The position numbers and the translations under genes are program-made. The notes beneath the pieces were generated by a model, which was not told the DNA's origin, ran no database searches, and worked only from the letters and a program-made list of their open reading frames with translations. Shown here piece by piece: positions 26,471 to 39,430 of a stretch of DNA of 64,000 bases. Numbering within the stretch: position 1 is the first letter of the stretch; the number at the start of each line of letters is the position of its first letter. The DNA lies in NCBI RefSeq assembly GCF_021365465.1, contig NZ_CP089932.1, positions 3,162,001 to 3,226,000 of the forward strand, read 5' to 3'. The stretch is from Erwinia tracheiphila. Its GTDB lineage: Bacteria > Pseudomonadota > Gammaproteobacteria > Enterobacterales > Enterobacteriaceae.

Positions 26471-29400
26471 TGCAAACGGCTCACTCCCCGACTCCTCAGG
26501 GCGGCGGCCCTTCCCGTCAGTTTATTTTGCGTCCGGTGGCCACTACGCTGTTGATGGTGGCGATCCTTCTTGCCGGAATCCTTGCCTGGCGCGTGTTGCC
26601 TGTCTCGGCGCTGCCTGAAGTGGACTACCCCACCATTCAGGTCGTCACGCTTTACCCCGGTGCCAGCCCGGATGTGGTCACCTCTTCTGTTACCGCCCCG
26701 CTGGAACGCCAGTTTGGCCAGATGTCTGGTTTAAAGCAGATGTCCTCACAAAGTACGGGCGGTGCCTCAGTCATCACCCTGCAGTTTCAGCTCTCGCTAA
26801 AACTGGATGTCGCCGGGCAGGAAGTACAGGCGGCCATTAACGCCGCCACTAATCTGCTGCCTGCGGATTTGCCCAATCCGCCCGTGTACAGCAAGGTCAA
26901 CCCTGCCGATCCGCCGATTATGACACTGGCGGTCACCACTACCAGCATGCCGCTCACTCAGGTGCAGGATATGGTGGAAACGCGCATCGCCCAGAAAATT
27001 TCACAGGTGCCCGGCGTCGGACTGGTGACGCTTTCTGGCGGGCAGCGTCCGGCTGTGCGGGTGAAGCTGAACGCGCAGGCGCTGGCCGCGCGGGGGCTGG
27101 ACAGTGAAACGGTGCGCAGCGTGATCGGCAGCGCTAACGTGAACTCGGCAAAAGGTAGTCTGGATGGCCCGGAGCGTTCTGTCACACTGTCAGCTAACGA
27201 TCAGATGAAATCCGCTGAGGATTACCGCCTGCTGATCGTCAGCTATCAAAATGGTTCGCCAGTACGGTTACGGGATATTGCCACCATTGAACAGGGTGCA
27301 GAGAACCGCTGGCTGGGTGCCTGGGCTAACCAGCGGCCCGCGATTGTATTGAACGTGCAGCGCCAGCCCGGCGCAAACATTATCACCACCGCCGACAGCA
27401 TTCGTGCGATGTTGCCGGGGCTGGTTGCCACGCTGCCTGCATCGGTGGATATGCAGGTTCTGACCGACCGCACCACTAACATTCGAGCATCGGTAAAAGA
27501 TGTCCAGATTGAGCTGGTGCTGGCGATTGCGCTGGTTGTCATGATTATTTATCTGTTTTTACGCAATATCGCGGCCACCCTTATCCCCGCCATAGTCGTA
27601 CCGCTGTCGCTGATCGGCACCTTTGCGGTGATCTATTTTCTGGGTTATTCCATCAACAACCTGACGCTGATGGCGCTGATCGTAGCGACGGGTTTTGTGG
27701 TGGATGATGCGATTGTGGTGATCGAAAACATCTCTCGCTATATCGAAAAAGGCGACAAGCCGCTGGACGCCGCGCTGAAAGGCAGCGGAGAAATCGGTTT
27801 TACCATCATCTCGCTGACCTTTTCGCTGATCGCGGTTTTAATCCCGCTGCTGTTTATGGGCGACATTGTTGGCAGGCTGTTTCGTGAATTTGCCATCACT
27901 CTGGCGGTGTCGATCCTGATTTCAGCGGTGGTCTCGCTGACGCTGACGCCGATGATGTGCGCCAGGATGCTGAATGCCGACTCGCTGCGTAAGCAAAACC
28001 GATTCTCCCGCGCCAGCGAGGCGCTGTTTGACCGGGTGATTGCCGCCTATGGCCGGATACTGACAAAAGTGCTGAACCACCCGTGGCTGACGTTGAGTGT
28101 GGCGCTGGCAACGCTGGCCTTGACGGTGCTGTTATGGGTTATCATTCCTAAAGGTTTCTTTCCGGTGCAGGACAACGGCATTATCCAGGGCACTTTGCAG
28201 GCCCCTCAGTCCGTCTCTTACGAAAATATGGCGCAACGTCAGCAGCAGGTGGCAGCACGCATTATAAAAGACCCGGCGGTAGAAAGCCTTACCGCCTTTA
28301 TTGGCGTGGACGGCACCAATTCGGCACTGAACAGCGGCAGACTGCAAATCAACCTTAAGCCCCTGAGTGAACGTGACGACCGTATCCAACAGGTGATCAA
28401 ACGATTACAGCATGAAGTGGCCCAGCTCCCCGGCGTGGATCTCTACCTGCAACCGATACAGGATTTAACCATTGATACCACCGTCAGCCGCACGCAATAT
28501 CAGTTCACCTTACAGGCCAACACGTTGGATGCACTAAGTTTATGGGTGCCGCAGCTGATGGCGAAACTGAGCGCCCTGCCCCAGCTACAGGATATTAGCA
28601 GCGACTGGCAGAATCGTGGGTTTGAAGCCTTTATCCGGGTGGATCGCGACAGTGCCAGCCGTCTGGGAATCGGAATGGCGGATGTGGATAATGCACTGTA
28701 CAACGCCTTCGGCCAGCGGCTTATCTCCACGATTTATACCCAGTCCAGCCAGTATCGCGTGGTGCTGGAACACGATACCCGCAGCACGCCGGGACTGGCC
28801 GCACTCGACGCCATCCACCTGAAAAGCAGCAATGGCACTGTGGTGCCGCTCAGTGCCCTTGCCCGCCCGGAACAGCGGTACGGCCCACTGGGTATTAACC
28901 ATCTCGACCAGTTCCCGTCCACCACCTTCTCGTTTAACGTCAGCAACGGTTATTCACTGGAACAGGCGGTCAACGCCATTAGCAAAGCCAGACAGGAACT
29001 GGCTATGCCCGCTGAAATCATGACCCAGTTTCAGGGCAGCACCCTGGCATTTCAGGCAGCGCTATCCAGCACGGTCTGGCTGATTATTGCGGCGATCGTG
29101 GTGATGTACATCGTGCTGGGTGTGCTTTATGAAAGCTTTATTCACCCCATCACCATTCTCTCCAACCTGCCCACGGCAGGCGTTGGCGCACTGCTGGCGC
29201 TGATGTTGTGCGGCAACGAGCTGGATGTGATTGCCATTATCGGCATTATTTTGCTGATTGGTATTGTCAAAAAGAACGCCATCATGATGATCGACTTCGC
29301 GCTGGCCGCCGAGCGCGAACGGGGGATGGCCCCTTATGAGGCGATATATCAGGCCTGCCTGCTGCGTTTCCGCCCGATACTGATGACCACGCTGGCGGCA

Positions 29401-29595
29401 CTGTTCGGCGCACTGCCGCTGATGCTCAGTAGCGGCCAGGGTGCCGAACTTCGTCAGCCGCTGGGCATTGCCATGGTCGGCGGCCTGATCGCCAGCCAGG
29501 TGCTGACGCTGTTTACCACGCCGGTAATTTATTTGCTGTTTGACCGACTGGCGCGTGCCAGCCGCCGCCGGGGTATGCGGGAGGAAACGCCGTGA
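26470..29595 (+). CDS. mdtB: RND multidrug efflux transporter MdtB
   Basis: 1041 residues, a normal length for the family. Twelve membrane helices and two large periplasmic loops are apparent; helix 4 carries the proton-relay pair in [16 protein letters not shown] and helix 10-11 the [12 protein letters not shown] motif. The protein forms a heterotrimer with MdtC and pumps bile-salt- and novobiocin-type substrates in E. coli. The gene overlaps mdtA and mdtC by a few bases, so it is translationally coupled. Confidence 0.96.
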   Translation: MQTAHSPTPQGGGPSRQFILRPVATTLLMVAILLAGILAWRVLPVSALPEVDYPTIQVVTLYPGASPDVVTSSVTAPLERQFGQMSGLKQMSSQSTGGASVITLQFQLSLKLDVAGQEVQAAINAATNLLPADLPNPPVYSKVNPADPPIMTLAVTTTSMPLTQVQDMVETRIAQKISQVPGVGLVTLSGGQRPAVRVKLNAQALAARGLDSETVRSVIGSANVNSAKGSLDGPERSVTLSANDQMKSAEDYRLLIVSYQNGSPVRLRDIATIEQGAENRWLGAWANQRPAIVLNVQRQPGANIITTADSIRAMLPGLVATLPASVDMQVLTDRTTNIRASVKDVQIELVLAIALVVMIIYLFLRNIAATLIPAIVVPLSLIGTFAVIYFLGYSINNLTLMALIVATGFVVDDAIVVIENISRYIEKGDKPLDAALKGSGEIGFTIISLTFSLIAVLIPLLFMGDIVGRLFREFAITLAVSILISAVVSLTLTPMMCARMLNADSLRKQNRFSRASEALFDRVIAAYGRILTKVLNHPWLTLSVALATLALTVLLWVIIPKGFFPVQDNGIIQGTLQAPQSVSYENMAQRQQQVAARIIKDPAVESLTAFIGVDGTNSALNSGRLQINLKPLSERDDRIQQVIKRLQHEVAQLPGVDLYLQPIQDLTIDTTVSRTQYQFTLQANTLDALSLWVPQLMAKLSALPQLQDISSDWQNRGFEAFIRVDRDSASRLGIGMADVDNALYNAFGQRLISTIYTQSSQYRVVLEHDTRSTPGLAALDAIHLKSSNGTVVPLSALARPEQRYGPLGINHLDQFPSTTFSFNVSNGYSLEQAVNAISKARQELAMPAEIMTQFQGSTLAFQAALSSTVWLIIAAIVVMYIVLGVLYESFIHPITILSNLPTAGVGALLALMLCGNELDVIAIIGIILLIGIVKKNAIMMIDFALAAERERGMAPYEAIYQACLLRFRPILMTTLAALFGALPLMLSSGQGAELRQPLGIAMVGGLIASQVLTLFTTPVIYLLFDRLARASRRRGMREETP

Positions 29596-32500
29596 AATTT
29601 TTTGCGCTGTTTATTCATCGCCCGGTCGCCACCATTCTGCTCACAATCGCCATCGCCCTTGCTGGCCTGCTTGGCCTGCGGCTGTTGCCGGTGGCCCCGC
29701 TGCCGCAGATGGATTTTCCGGTGATTATGGTGTCGGCTTCGCTGCCGGGCGCGTCGCCAGAAACCATGGCATCTTCAGTAGCCACGCCGCTGGAGCGCTC
29801 TCTGGGTCGCATTGCCGGGGTGACGGAAATGACCTCCACCAGCGCGCTGGGCAGCACCCGCATTATTTTGATGTTCGATTATGACCGCGATATCAATGGT
29901 GCAGCGCGCGACGTACAGGGGGCAATTAACGCTGCACAAAGCCTGCTACCGAGCGGCATGCCCTCAAGGCCGAGCTGGCGCAAAGCCAACCCGTCAGATG
30001 CCCCCATTATGATCCTGACGCTGACCTCAGACAGCTATTCACAGGGTGAGCTGTATGACTATGCTTCCACGCAGCTGGCGCAAAAGCTGGCGCAAATTGA
30101 CGGCGTGGGCGACGTGGCAACCGGTGGCAGTTCGCTCCCGGCTGTGCGAGTGGCGCTGAACCCCCAGGCGCTGTTTAACCAGGGTGTGTCGCTGGATGCG
30201 GTGCGGCAAACCATTGCCAACGCCAATCAGCGCCGTCCCCTGGGGATGATTGAAGACAGCCAGCAGCGCTGGCAGGTCAAAACCAACGATCAGCTGAAAA
30301 CAGCCGCTGAGTTTCAGCCGCTGATAGTACACTACCAAAACGGTGCCGTCGTGCGCCTGCAGGATGTCGCCAGCGTTACCGATTCAGTACAGGATGTGCG
30401 TAATGCCGGTATGGCTAATGCCAAACCGGCCATTTTACTGATAATCCGTAAGCTGCCGGAAGCCAATATTATCGACACGGTGGACAGAATTCGTGCCGAA
30501 GTGCCGAAACTGCGCAGCATTATTCCCGCCAGTATCCAGCTGGATATCTCCCAGGACCGCTCCCCCACTATCCGCGCCTCACTGGCGGAAGTGGAACAGT
30601 CGCTGGTGATTGCGGTCATTCTGGTGGTGCTGGTGGTGTTTCTTTTTTTACGGTCCGGTCGCGCCACGCTGATCCCGGCAATTGCCGTGCCGGTATCGCT
30701 GACCGGCACCTTTGCTGCCATGTACCTGCTGGGCTTCAGCCTGAATAATCTCTCCCTGATGGCGCTGACCATTGCCACGGGTTTTGTGGTGGATGATGCC
30801 ATCGTGGTACTGGAAAATATCACCCGCCATATTGAAAAAGGGATGAAGCCGCTACAGGCTTCCCTGCGCGGTGTCAACGAAGTGGGCTTTACCGTGCTGT
30901 CGATGAGTCTGTCGCTGGTGGCGGTCTTTCTGCCGCTGCTGCTGATGGGCGGCGTGATCGGCCGTTTTTTTAAAGAGTTCGCCCTGACCCTCTCGGTGTC
31001 GATTGCCCTTTCCCTGCTGATTTCGCTGACACTGACGCCGATGATGTGTGCACGGTTACTGAAAGCCCGTCCCGTCCATCCCCCCCGGCGTCAGCGGTTT
31101 GGTAGCCTGTTTGCTCTGGTTCATTGCAGTTACGGCCGTTCTCTGCACTGGGTGTTGGGCCATTCACGCTGGGCGCTGCTGGTGTTTGTCGCCACAATAG
31201 GCCTGACCTTTTATCTTTATGCCACGATACCGAAAACCTTTATGCCGGAACAGGATACCGGGCGGTTGATGGGCTATATCCAGGCTGACCAGAGCATCTC
31301 CTTCCAGGCGATGCGCGGCAAGCTGCAGGATTTTATGAAAATTATTCGTGATGATCAGGCGGTGGACAGCGTGGTGGGCTTTACTGGCGGTTCGCGCACC
31401 AACAGCGGTATGATGTTTATTTCACTCAAGCCGCTAAAGCAACGCGGTGAAACGGCGCAGCAGGTGATGGCCCGACTGCGGGTCAGGCTGGCAAAAGAGC
31501 CGGGAGCCAGTCTCTATTTGCAGGCGGTGCAGGATTTACGCATGGGTGGCCGTGAGTCCAATGCTGGCTATCAGTACACGCTGCTTTCAGACAGCCTAGA
31601 TGATTTGCGCAACTGGGAGCCAGATATCCGCAAGGCTTTTGCCGCGCTGCCCGAGCTGGCTGACGTGAACTCCGATCAACAGGATAAAGGGGCAGAAATG
31701 GCGCTGATCTATGACCGTGCCAGCATCGCGCAGCTGGGGATAAACGTCCTTGAAGTGAACGGTCTGCTCAACAACGCCTTCGGCCAGCGCCAGATCTCCA
31801 CCATCTATCAACCCCTTAATCAGTACCGGGTAATAATGGAGATTGACCCGCGCTATACCCAGGACATCAGTTCACTGGATTTGCTGTTCGTTATCAACAA
31901 CGAGGGCAAGCCCATTCCGCTCTCTGCCTTCGCCAGCTGGCAACCGGCCAACGCCCCACTTTCGGTGAACCATCAGGGGCTGTCCGCCGCCTCGACGATT
32001 TCCTTTAACCTGCCGGAAGGCGTGTCTCTCTCACAGGCTTCCGATGCCATTGAGCGCAGCATGACCGCGCTGGGCGTGCCGGCCAGCGTGCGCGGCAGCT
32101 TTGCCGGAACAGCACAGGCGTTTCAGAAGACGCAAAGCGGCCAGCTGTGGCTAATTCTGGCCGCTATCGCCACCGTCTACATCGTGCTGGGGGTACTCTA
32201 TGAAAGTTACGTGCATCCCCTGACTATTCTCTCGACGTTGCCCTCGGCGGGGCTGGGCGCACTGCTGGCGCTGGAACTGTTCAGTGCCCCCTTTAGCCTG
32301 ATTGCGCTGATTGGTATTCTGTTACTTATTGGTATTGTAAAAAAGAATGCCATTATGATGGTGGATTTCGCGCTGGAGGCACAGCGCAACGACAAACTGA
32401 ACGCCCGTGATGCCATATTTGAGGCCAGCCTGCTGCGTTTCCGGCCAATTATGATGACGACGCTGGCCGCACTGTTCGGCGCGCTGCCGCTGGTATTTAC

Positions 32501-32666
32501 CGCGGGTGACGGCGCAGAACTGCGTCAGCCGCTGGGGATCACCATTGCGGGTGGGCTGGTGATGAGCCAGCTGCTAACGCTGTACACCACGCCAGTGGTC
32601 TATTTGTATATGGATAAACTACGGCGTAAACCCAGACCTCAACCAGACGGAGTCATCGGTGTTTGA
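29592..32666 (+). CDS. mdtC: RND multidrug efflux transporter MdtC
   Basis: 1024 residues, paralogous to MdtB across its whole length. It has the same relay motif ([21 protein letters not shown]) and [16 protein letters not shown]. It starts with ATG four bases before the mdtB stop and ends over the start of the broken mdtD. It forms the MdtB2C pump with MdtA and TolC. No lesion was seen, so the pump is probably functional despite loss of mdtD. Confidence 0.96.
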   Translation: MKFFALFIHRPVATILLTIAIALAGLLGLRLLPVAPLPQMDFPVIMVSASLPGASPETMASSVATPLERSLGRIAGVTEMTSTSALGSTRIILMFDYDRDINGAARDVQGAINAAQSLLPSGMPSRPSWRKANPSDAPIMILTLTSDSYSQGELYDYASTQLAQKLAQIDGVGDVATGGSSLPAVRVALNPQALFNQGVSLDAVRQTIANANQRRPLGMIEDSQQRWQVKTNDQLKTAAEFQPLIVHYQNGAVVRLQDVASVTDSVQDVRNAGMANAKPAILLIIRKLPEANIIDTVDRIRAEVPKLRSIIPASIQLDISQDRSPTIRASLAEVEQSLVIAVILVVLVVFLFLRSGRATLIPAIAVPVSLTGTFAAMYLLGFSLNNLSLMALTIATGFVVDDAIVVLENITRHIEKGMKPLQASLRGVNEVGFTVLSMSLSLVAVFLPLLLMGGVIGRFFKEFALTLSVSIALSLLISLTLTPMMCARLLKARPVHPPRRQRFGSLFALVHCSYGRSLHWVLGHSRWALLVFVATIGLTFYLYATIPKTFMPEQDTGRLMGYIQADQSISFQAMRGKLQDFMKIIRDDQAVDSVVGFTGGSRTNSGMMFISLKPLKQRGETAQQVMARLRVRLAKEPGASLYLQAVQDLRMGGRESNAGYQYTLLSDSLDDLRNWEPDIRKAFAALPELADVNSDQQDKGAEMALIYDRASIAQLGINVLEVNGLLNNAFGQRQISTIYQPLNQYRVIMEIDPRYTQDISSLDLLFVINNEGKPIPLSAFASWQPANAPLSVNHQGLSAASTISFNLPEGVSLSQASDAIERSMTALGVPASVRGSFAGTAQAFQKTQSGQLWLILAAIATVYIVLGVLYESYVHPLTILSTLPSAGLGALLALELFSAPFSLIALIGILLLIGIVKKNAIMMVDFALEAQRNDKLNARDAIFEASLLRFRPIMMTTLAALFGALPLVFTAGDGAELRQPLGITIAGGLVMSQLLTLYTTPVVYLYMDKLRRKPRPQPDGVIGV

Positions 32667-34052
32667 TAACAGCGCCCAGGCCAGACCGGACGATCCTCTC
32701 CCCCGTGGTGCGCTGGCAACTATGGATTGTCGCCTTTGGCTTCTTTATGCAGTCGCTGGACACCACCATTGTAAATACTGCCCTGCCCTCAATGGCGAAA
32801 GCCTGCTGCATATGCATACGGTGGTGGTGGCCTATGTGCTGACCGTGGACATAATGCTGCCGGTCAGCGGCTGGCTGGCGGATCACTTTGGCGTGCGAAC
32901 TGTTTTTTTCAGCGCAATCGTACTGTTCAGCGTGGGATCGCTGTTTTGCGTCCAGGCAACCACGCTCAATCAGCTTATTGCCGCGCGGGTGATACAGGGT
33001 TTCGGCGGCACAATGATGGTGCCGGTAGGCCGACTGACGGTCATGAAGACGGTCCCCCGCGAGCAATACATGGCAGCTATGACCTTTGTCACGCTGCCGG
33101 GACAGGTAGGGCCGCTGCTGGGCGGCGTGCTGGTGCAGTACGCCAGCTGGCACTGGATCTTCCTGATTATCCTGCCGGTTGGCCTGGCAGTGGCCACGCT
33201 GCTGCTGTTGCCCAATCTGAAACTGCCGCCACGCCACTTTGACTTTACCGGTTTTATCCTGCTGGCCGCAGGCATGTCCGCGCTGATGATGGCGCTGGAT
33301 GGTATGAAAGGGCTGAATTTTTCCCCGCTGCTGCCCTGGCTTCCGGCGGCATCGCCGCGCTGTCTGCTTATCTGCTGCATGCCCGCGGCAACGGGCAGGC
33401 GTTGTTCAGCCTGACGCTATTCAGGCACCCGCTCTACGCTATCGGCCTCGCAGACAATTTCACCGGGCGGATTGGCAGCGCCATGCTGCCGTTTATAGCC
33501 CCGTTGTTCCTGCAAATTGGCATGGGATTCAGTCCGTTTCATGCCGGACTGATGATGATTCCCATGGTGCTGGGCAATATGGGTATAAAGCGTATTGTGG
33601 TGCCGATTGTTAACCGCTTTGGCTATCGCCGTGTACTGATATTTACCACCATCGCCCTTGGCCTTGTGGTGTTACTGTTTCCGCTGGTGGCATTGATGGG
33701 CTGGAGCTGGTTGCTGCCGCTGGTGCTGTTTATACTGGGGATGATTAACGCCGTTCGCTTTTCGACCATGAACACACTGACGCTGCGATCGCTACCTGAC
33801 GATCTGGCCAGCAGCGGTAACAGTCTGCTGTCGATGATTATGCAGCTTTCAACCAGCATCGGCGTCACCGTGACAGGACTGCTGCTGGCAACATTCGGCC
33901 AGCAGGCGCTGGCAGGCACACCCGGCGTACGCGAGGCGTTTATTTAAAGCTGGCTCTGCATGGCTGTGGTCACTATCCTTCCTGTGCTGGTGTTCCGACG
34001 TGTTCCCCCGGATGTCGCTAAAAATGTGGCGTTAAACCGCCAGAGGAAATCA
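32659..34052 (+). pseudogene. mdtD: mdtD (MFS transporter) with frameshifts and a nonsense codon
   Basis: The family sequence is present almost end to end but in pieces. After the GTG start, one indel near 32700 moves the reading frame out of register and a deletion near 32805, between repeated GCGAAAGCC-like sequences, returns it. A third, uncompensated frameshift lies near 33345 ([11 protein letters not shown] continues in another frame). A TAA at 33945-33947 replaces a Tyr-type codon before SWLCMAVVTILPVLVFRRVP. The original end overlaps the baeS start. Not expected to give a working transporter. Confidence 0.85.
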
Positions 34053-35440
34053 TGATGTTTGCCCGCTTGCGCATCGGCATTACCGCCAAACTGTTTATCG
34101 CTATTTTTTCAACCTGCATGCTGGTGCTGGCCACCATGCACTGGGGAGTGCGCCTTAGCTTCGAGCATGGTTTTATCGACTACATCAAAAAAGGCAATGA
34201 GCAGCGGCTGAACCTGCTCGCTGGCGCGCTGGCCGACCAGTATGAGCAGCACGGCAACTGGGATTTTTTGCGTAGCAATAACCAGCTGGCCTTTCAAATC
34301 CTGCATTCCATTGAGCAAAACCCGGACGCCAGCACGCTGCTGCCGCCTCACGGCTGGCGTACCCAGTTCTGGGTGATTGACCAGCAGTACCATGTGATGA
34401 TTGGTCCCCGCAACCCGCTACCGCCCGAAGGCCATCGCCGTAACATCAGCACCCGCGACGGGCATATTGTTGGCTGGGTGATTGGCTCGCCGCCGGAACG
34501 CCTGACCCGCAGCGCCGATATCAACTTTGACCAGCAACAAAAACGCACCAGCTGGATTATCGTTGGCCTGACCATGCTGTTAGCCGCGCTGGTGACCTGG
34601 CTGATGTCGCGCGGTTTTCTGGCACCGGTCAGGCGTCTGGTGGAAGGCACCCACCAGCTGGCGGCGGGGGATTTTACCAGCCGGGTAACGGCAAACTGCA
34701 GCGACGAACTGGGCCGGCTGGCACAGGATTTTAACCGTCTGGCCAGCACGCTGGAGAAAAACGAAAGTATGCGACGGGCCTTTATGGCCGATATCTCCCA
34801 TGAACTGCGCACGCCGCTGGCGATCCTGCGCGGTGAGTTGGAAGCACTTCAGGACGGCGTGCGCAAACTGACGCCGGAATCCATTGCCTCTTTGCAGGGG
34901 GAAGTCAGCACCCTGACCAAACTGGTCGAGGACGTCCATCAGCTTTCACTGTCCGATAAGGGCGCGCTGGCCTACCGCAAAAGCGATATTAACCTAGTAC
35001 CTCTGCTGGAGATGGTGGCGGGTAACTTCAGACATCGCTACAAACAGCACAATCTGAGTCTCACACTAGATCTGCCTGAACGGGCAGTGCTGTTTGGCGA
35101 CGCGACGCGTATGATGCAGCTGTTTACCAATCTGACAGAAAACAGTCTGCGCTATACCGATGCGGGCGGTGGCCTGACGATATCCCTTGCTAACGAGGGA
35201 AATCAGCTGGTTATCCGTTTCGATGATAGCCCGCCAGGCATTACCGACGAGCAGCGCGGGCAGATTTTTGAACGCTTTTACCGCGCCGAAGGTTCGCGCA
35301 ATCGTGCCAGTGGTGGCTCCGGTCTGGGACTGTCAATCTGCCAGAATATCGTGGAAGCGCATGACGGTAGCATCAGCGCCGAAAGCGCCCCTGCCGGAGG
35401 AATGAGAATTACAGTACACTTACCTGGACTACAACATTAA
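34052..35440 (+). CDS. baeS: Sensor histidine kinase BaeS
   Basis: 462 residues: membrane helix near 12-32, periplasmic sensor of about 130 residues, second helix near 168-186 and HAMP domain. The phosphoacceptor is H250 in [14 protein letters not shown], and the HATPase domain has the N box ([11 protein letters not shown]) and the G box [12 protein letters not shown]. In E. coli it senses envelope stress (indole, tannin, spheroplasting) and phosphorylates BaeR. It overlaps the end of the mdtD remnant, and the baeR gene follows after 37 bp. Confidence 0.95.
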   Translation: MMFARLRIGITAKLFIAIFSTCMLVLATMHWGVRLSFEHGFIDYIKKGNEQRLNLLAGALADQYEQHGNWDFLRSNNQLAFQILHSIEQNPDASTLLPPHGWRTQFWVIDQQYHVMIGPRNPLPPEGHRRNISTRDGHIVGWVIGSPPERLTRSADINFDQQQKRTSWIIVGLTMLLAALVTWLMSRGFLAPVRRLVEGTHQLAAGDFTSRVTANCSDELGRLAQDFNRLASTLEKNESMRRAFMADISHELRTPLAILRGELEALQDGVRKLTPESIASLQGEVSTLTKLVEDVHQLSLSDKGALAYRKSDINLVPLLEMVAGNFRHRYKQHNLSLTLDLPERAVLFGDATRMMQLFTNLTENSLRYTDAGGGLTISLANEGNQLVIRFDDSPPGITDEQRGQIFERFYRAEGSRNRASGGSGLGLSICQNIVEAHDGSISAESAPAGGMRITVHLPGLQH

Positions 35441-35477
35441 AGAGGGTCGTTTACCCTCACGCTGCGCCAGGAGTATT

Positions 35478-36179
35478 ATGAATTCACCATCCCCACTGAT
35501 CCTTATCGTTGAAGACGAGCCAAAACTCGGCCAGCTGCTGGTTGATTATTTGCAGGCGGCCGGTTACCGCACCCATCATCTGCTGCGCGGTGATGAGGTA
35601 CTGACTTGGGTGAAGAAAACCCCGCCGGATTTGCTGTTACTGGACTTGATGCTGCCGGGCATGGACGGCTTATCGGTATGCCGGGAAATTCGCCGTTTTT
35701 CCGAGCTGCCCGTGATTATGGTTACCGCTAAAACCGAAGAAATTGACCGACTGCTGGGGCTGGAGATCGGCGCGGATGACTACGTGTGTAAACCCTTCAG
35801 CACGCGAGAGGTGGTGGCCCGAGTCAAAACCATCCTTAAGCGCTGCCGACATACGCCTGAAGAAGCGAAGAAAACTTCGCTGCTGGTGGTGGATGAGGAC
35901 CGCTTCCAGGCTCGCTGGAACAACACCCCGTTGGATCTGACCCCCGCCGAGTTCCGTCTGCTGAAGACCCTCGCTCAGGAACCCGGCAAAGTGTTTTCGC
36001 GGGAAATGCTGCTCAATCATCTTTATGATGATTACCGCGTGGTCACCGATCGCACCATCGACAGCCACATAAAGAACCTGCGGCGTAAGCTGGAAGCACA
36101 GGATGCCAACCAGCCTTTTATCCGCGCCGTTTACGGCATGGGCTATCGCTGGGAGGCAGATGTCTACCGCTTGATCTAG
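35478..36179 (+). CDS. baeR: Response regulator BaeR (OmpR family)
   Basis: 233 residues. The receiver domain has acidic residues in IVEDEP, phosphoacceptor D56 in [13 protein letters not shown] and the switch lysine in YVCKPF. The winged-helix DNA-binding domain ends in [17 protein letters not shown] and YGMGYRWE. It activates mdtABC and other envelope genes in E. coli. The start follows CAGGAG at a good distance. Confidence 0.96.
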   Translation: MNSPSPLILIVEDEPKLGQLLVDYLQAAGYRTHHLLRGDEVLTWVKKTPPDLLLLDLMLPGMDGLSVCREIRRFSELPVIMVTAKTEEIDRLLGLEIGADDYVCKPFSTREVVARVKTILKRCRHTPEEAKKTSLLVVDEDRFQARWNNTPLDLTPAEFRLLKTLAQEPGKVFSREMLLNHLYDDYRVVTDRTIDSHIKNLRRKLEAQDANQPFIRAVYGMGYRWEADVYRLI

Positions 36180-36334
36180 CGCAATTTACATTGTTGACAT
36201 CAGCATGCACAATCCCCGCATATTTTGCAGGGTCGCGGCGGTTATCACAGAGCGCTCGCACTTAGCGAGGCCGTCACCGCACCACCCTGCACGGCAATAT
36301 CTGACCTGACATCAGATCTCAACGGAAAATCCTT

Positions 36335-37690
36335 ATGTTCAAACCGGAACTGCTCTCCCCGGCCGGGACGCTGAAAAATATGCGCTATGCATTTGCTTAT
36401 GGCGCAGATGCGGTTTACGCCGGCCAGCCGCGCTACAGCCTGCGGGCACGCAATAACGAATTCAACCACGAAAACCTGGCCACAGGCATTAATGAAGCCC
36501 ACGCGCTGGGCAAGAAATTCTACGTGGTGGTGAATATTGCGCCACACAACGCCAAGCTGAAAACCTTTATCCGCGATTTGCAACCGGTGGTAGCCATGGG
36601 CCCGGATGCGCTGATCATGTCCGATCCGGGGTTGATTATGATGGTGCGCGACACTTTTCCACAGACAGATATTCACCTGTCGGTGCAGGCTAACGCGGTG
36701 AACTGGGCGACGGTTAAATTCTGGCAGAAAATGGGCCTGACCCGCGCGATCCTTTCCCGAGAGCTGTCGCTGGAGGAAATCGAGGAGATTCGCCAGCAGG
36801 TGCCTGATATGGAACTGGAGATTTTCGTTCACGGTGCGCTCTGTATGGCTTATTCCGGCCGCTGCCTGCTTTCTGGCTATATCAACAAACGCGATCCAAA
36901 CCAGGGCACCTGCACTAACGCCTGCCGCTGGGAATATAAAGTGCTGGAAGGCAAGCAGGATGAGCTGGGGCAAATTGTCCATCAGCATCAGTCTATTCCG
37001 GTGAAGACCGTTGAGCCGACTCTCGGTCAAGGCCAGCCTACCGATAGCATGTTTCTGATTGAAGAAACCATGCGTCCGGGCGAGTATATGACCGCCTTTG
37101 AGGATGAGCACGGTACCTACATCATGAATTCGAAAGATCTGCGGGCGGTCGCGCATGTGGGCCGCCTGAGCGCCATGGGCATACATTCGCTGAAAATCGA
37201 AGGCCGCACCAAGTCCCACTACTATTGCGCCCGCACCGCACAGGTTTACCGTCGTGCGATTGATGATGCTGCCCTCGGAAAACCTTTTGATAACGCCCTG
37301 CTGGAGACGCTGGAAGGGCTGGCACACCGGGGCTACACCGAGGGGTTCCTTCGTCGTCACACCCACGACAGCTACCAGAACTATCAGCAAAGTTTTTCCG
37401 CATCCGATCGCCAGCAGTTTGTCGGCGAATTAACTGGCGAACGCCGCGGTACGCTGGCACAGGTTACGGTTAAAAATAGATTCAGCGTCGGCGACAGCCT
37501 GGAATTAATGACGCCGGCGGGAAACATCACCTTTCCGCTGCAACATATGGAAAACGCCAGGGCGCTGCCAGTAAGCGTTGCCCCCGGCAACGGCCACCTT
37601 GTCTGGGTCCCGCTACCGGAAGAGATCGATCTGGCGTTCGCGCTGCTGATACGCAATTTCCCGGCTGCAATGCCCGACAGGCCTGACTAA
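36335..37690 (+). CDS. yegQ: Peptidase-U32 family tRNA hydroxylation protein TrhP (YegQ)
   Basis: 451 residues. The U32 signature runs EIFVHGALCMAYSGRCLLSG and then TCTNACRW, which supplies the conserved cysteines thought to hold an iron-sulfur cluster. The N-terminus ELLSPAGTLKNMRYAFAYGA is a family start. In E. coli YegQ/TrhP makes 5-hydroxyuridine at tRNA position 34, using prephenate. A long antisense frame overlaps it and is a shadow. It is preceded by about 150 bp of spacer after baeR. Confidence 0.94.
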   Translation: MFKPELLSPAGTLKNMRYAFAYGADAVYAGQPRYSLRARNNEFNHENLATGINEAHALGKKFYVVVNIAPHNAKLKTFIRDLQPVVAMGPDALIMSDPGLIMMVRDTFPQTDIHLSVQANAVNWATVKFWQKMGLTRAILSRELSLEEIEEIRQQVPDMELEIFVHGALCMAYSGRCLLSGYINKRDPNQGTCTNACRWEYKVLEGKQDELGQIVHQHQSIPVKTVEPTLGQGQPTDSMFLIEETMRPGEYMTAFEDEHGTYIMNSKDLRAVAHVGRLSAMGIHSLKIEGRTKSHYYCARTAQVYRRAIDDAALGKPFDNALLETLEGLAHRGYTEGFLRRHTHDSYQNYQQSFSASDRQQFVGELTGERRGTLAQVTVKNRFSVGDSLELMTPAGNITFPLQHMENARALPVSVAPGNGHLVWVPLPEEIDLAFALLIRNFPAAMPDRPD

Positions 37691-37913
37691 CCCGCATCCG
37701 CGCCGCTCTGAGCCGCGCCCGCCATCAAAAAACGCAGCGCGGTCTGAACTCGTGCCGCAGTTACCCACTTTCGTTACCATCACGCTGAAATAGCCCTGCA
37801 CGACGTTGGCTAAAGCAGTGCCATTTTGAACAGGTTTTTTTCTCTTCACGCCGTTTCCCGCTGAATATGCTATAACTGAAGCAGTTTTAAGCCCGTTCTG
37901 ACAGGAAAAATAC

Positions 37914-38816
37914 ATGAAAAAACATTCGCTTACGCTGGTCGTCCTCAACGGTAAAGGAGCAGGTAACGAAGTCCTGCGCAACGCCATTAAGACCCTGCGT
38001 CAGGAAGGTGTGTCGTTGGAAGTGCGCGTCACCTGGGAACACGGTGACGCCGCACGTTACGTCCAGGAGGCCGTGTCGCTGCGGGCCGCCACCGTGATTG
38101 CCGGGGGCGGCGATGGCACGATTAATGAGGTTGCCACCGCGCTGATCGCGTTATCCGACAGCGAGCGTCCGGCGCTGGGGATCATTCCGCTGGGTACGGC
38201 CAATGATTTTGCCACCAGCGCAGGTATCCCGCAGGAGATGGAAAATGCCCTGCGGCTGGCGATAGTCGGTAAAGCTACTCCGGTTGATCTGGCGGTGGTT
38301 AATCAGCAACGCTATTTTATCAACATGGCGTCCGGTGGCTTTGGCGCACGCATCACCACCGAAACACCGGAAAAACTAAAATCTGCGCTGGGCGGCGTCT
38401 CCTACTTTATTCATGGTCTGATGCGCATGGACACGCTGAAAGCCGACAACTGTGAACTGTGCGGACCGGATTTCAGCTGGCATGGCGATGCGCTGGTGGT
38501 GGCGGTGGGTAACGGTCGTCTGGCGGGCGGCGGTCAGCGTCTATGTCCCGGCGCATTAATCAATGACGGCAAGCTGGAACTGAGCATCGTCACCTCTCAG
38601 GAAGTGCTGCCCACGCTGCTGAATTCCATTTTTGGCGGTGATGGCGATAATCCCAACATTATCCGTGCCTCTTTGCCCTGGCTGGAAATCACCGCGCCGC
38701 ATGAAATGACCTTTAATCTGGATGGTGAACCGCTGACAGGCCGCTCATTTCTTATTGAGGTGATGCCGGGCGCCATTTCCTGCCGCCTGCCGCCTTCCTG
38801 TGAACTGCTGGCATAG
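37914..38816 (+). CDS. yegS: Lipid kinase YegS (diacylglycerol-kinase-like)
   Basis: 300 residues. The catalytic domain carries the nucleotide-binding [10 protein letters not shown] and [12 protein letters not shown], and the C-terminal domain ends in [13 protein letters not shown]. coli YegS phosphorylates phosphatidylglycerol in vitro; its physiological substrate is unsettled. A clear intrinsic terminator follows at 38897-38929. It is the last core gene before the accessory island. Confidence 0.94.
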   Translation: MKKHSLTLVVLNGKGAGNEVLRNAIKTLRQEGVSLEVRVTWEHGDAARYVQEAVSLRAATVIAGGGDGTINEVATALIALSDSERPALGIIPLGTANDFATSAGIPQEMENALRLAIVGKATPVDLAVVNQQRYFINMASGGFGARITTETPEKLKSALGGVSYFIHGLMRMDTLKADNCELCGPDFSWHGDALVVAVGNGRLAGGGQRLCPGALINDGKLELSIVTSQEVLPTLLNSIFGGDGDNPNIIRASLPWLEITAPHEMTFNLDGEPLTGRSFLIEVMPGAISCRLPPSCELLA

Positions 38817-38896
38817 GGCAGAAAGGTAAAACAACCAGGCTGCTGTTACTCCCACACCGACAGTGGAAACATACTTCCCTTAAGGATAAAAAACAA

Positions 38897-38929
38897 GCGG
38901 GATAACCAATAAGGAGTTATCCCGCTTTT
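38897..38929 (+). terminator. Intrinsic terminator after yegS
   Basis: A 10-bp perfect stem, GCGGGATAAC / GTTATCCCGC, with a nine-base loop is followed by TTTT. It marks the end of the core segment. The next 500 bp contain only the IS110 scrap and no other recognisable gene. Confidence 0.85.
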
Positions 38930-39069
38930 GCCCGTGCTTATTAAGCCGCACACCCTGTTTAGCAACCGCCGACACAGATGATGGTTCACCGACGTACGAT
39001 CTTTTTTTAAGCAGAGTGCATAATCTGAATAACATTCTATTTTCCCGATTAATCAGAAGGGAGTGGGCT

Positions 39070-39144
39070 ATGAAACCTATGCCAGTTGGCGTCGACATTG
39101 CGAAGAACGTTATGCATATCCATCATATGCCATTAAATACTTAA
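39070..39144 (+). pseudogene. 5' scrap of an IS110-family transposase
   Basis: A short frame reads MKPMPVGVDIAKNVMHIHH and then diverges to a stop. PVGVDIAKNVxxIH is the N-terminal motif of IS110/IS1111 transposases and contains the first catalytic aspartate of the DEDD nuclease. Only about 20 codons remain, so the element is dead. Between here and 39430 I see no gene. Confidence 0.65.
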
Positions 39145-39430
39145 TAAACTGATTTACAATGATAAGAACACATTACTGCATTTTATAATATCAAGTGAAT
39201 TTGTGCTTAACACACCTTTGTTCACAGTGATTTCAGTTGAGTTTTGCAGAACGAATAACTCAGCATCAAAGCAATCAGCCAACAAAAAAAAGATGACCGG
39301 ACATCATTATTTTTTCTCTCGAACCAAAACAGCCTCATGCTTCAACACCCGCCATGATGCAGCACTCTTTTTCCCTCAATACCTGCTCCCCTTGCCACAA
39401 GCGACTTGCGGCTCAGATCCTAAATACAAC

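Noticed and set aside
36245..37390. 381-codon antisense frame
   Set aside because: It lies opposite yegQ, follows the codon pattern of yegQ and has no recognisable domains; a shadow frame.
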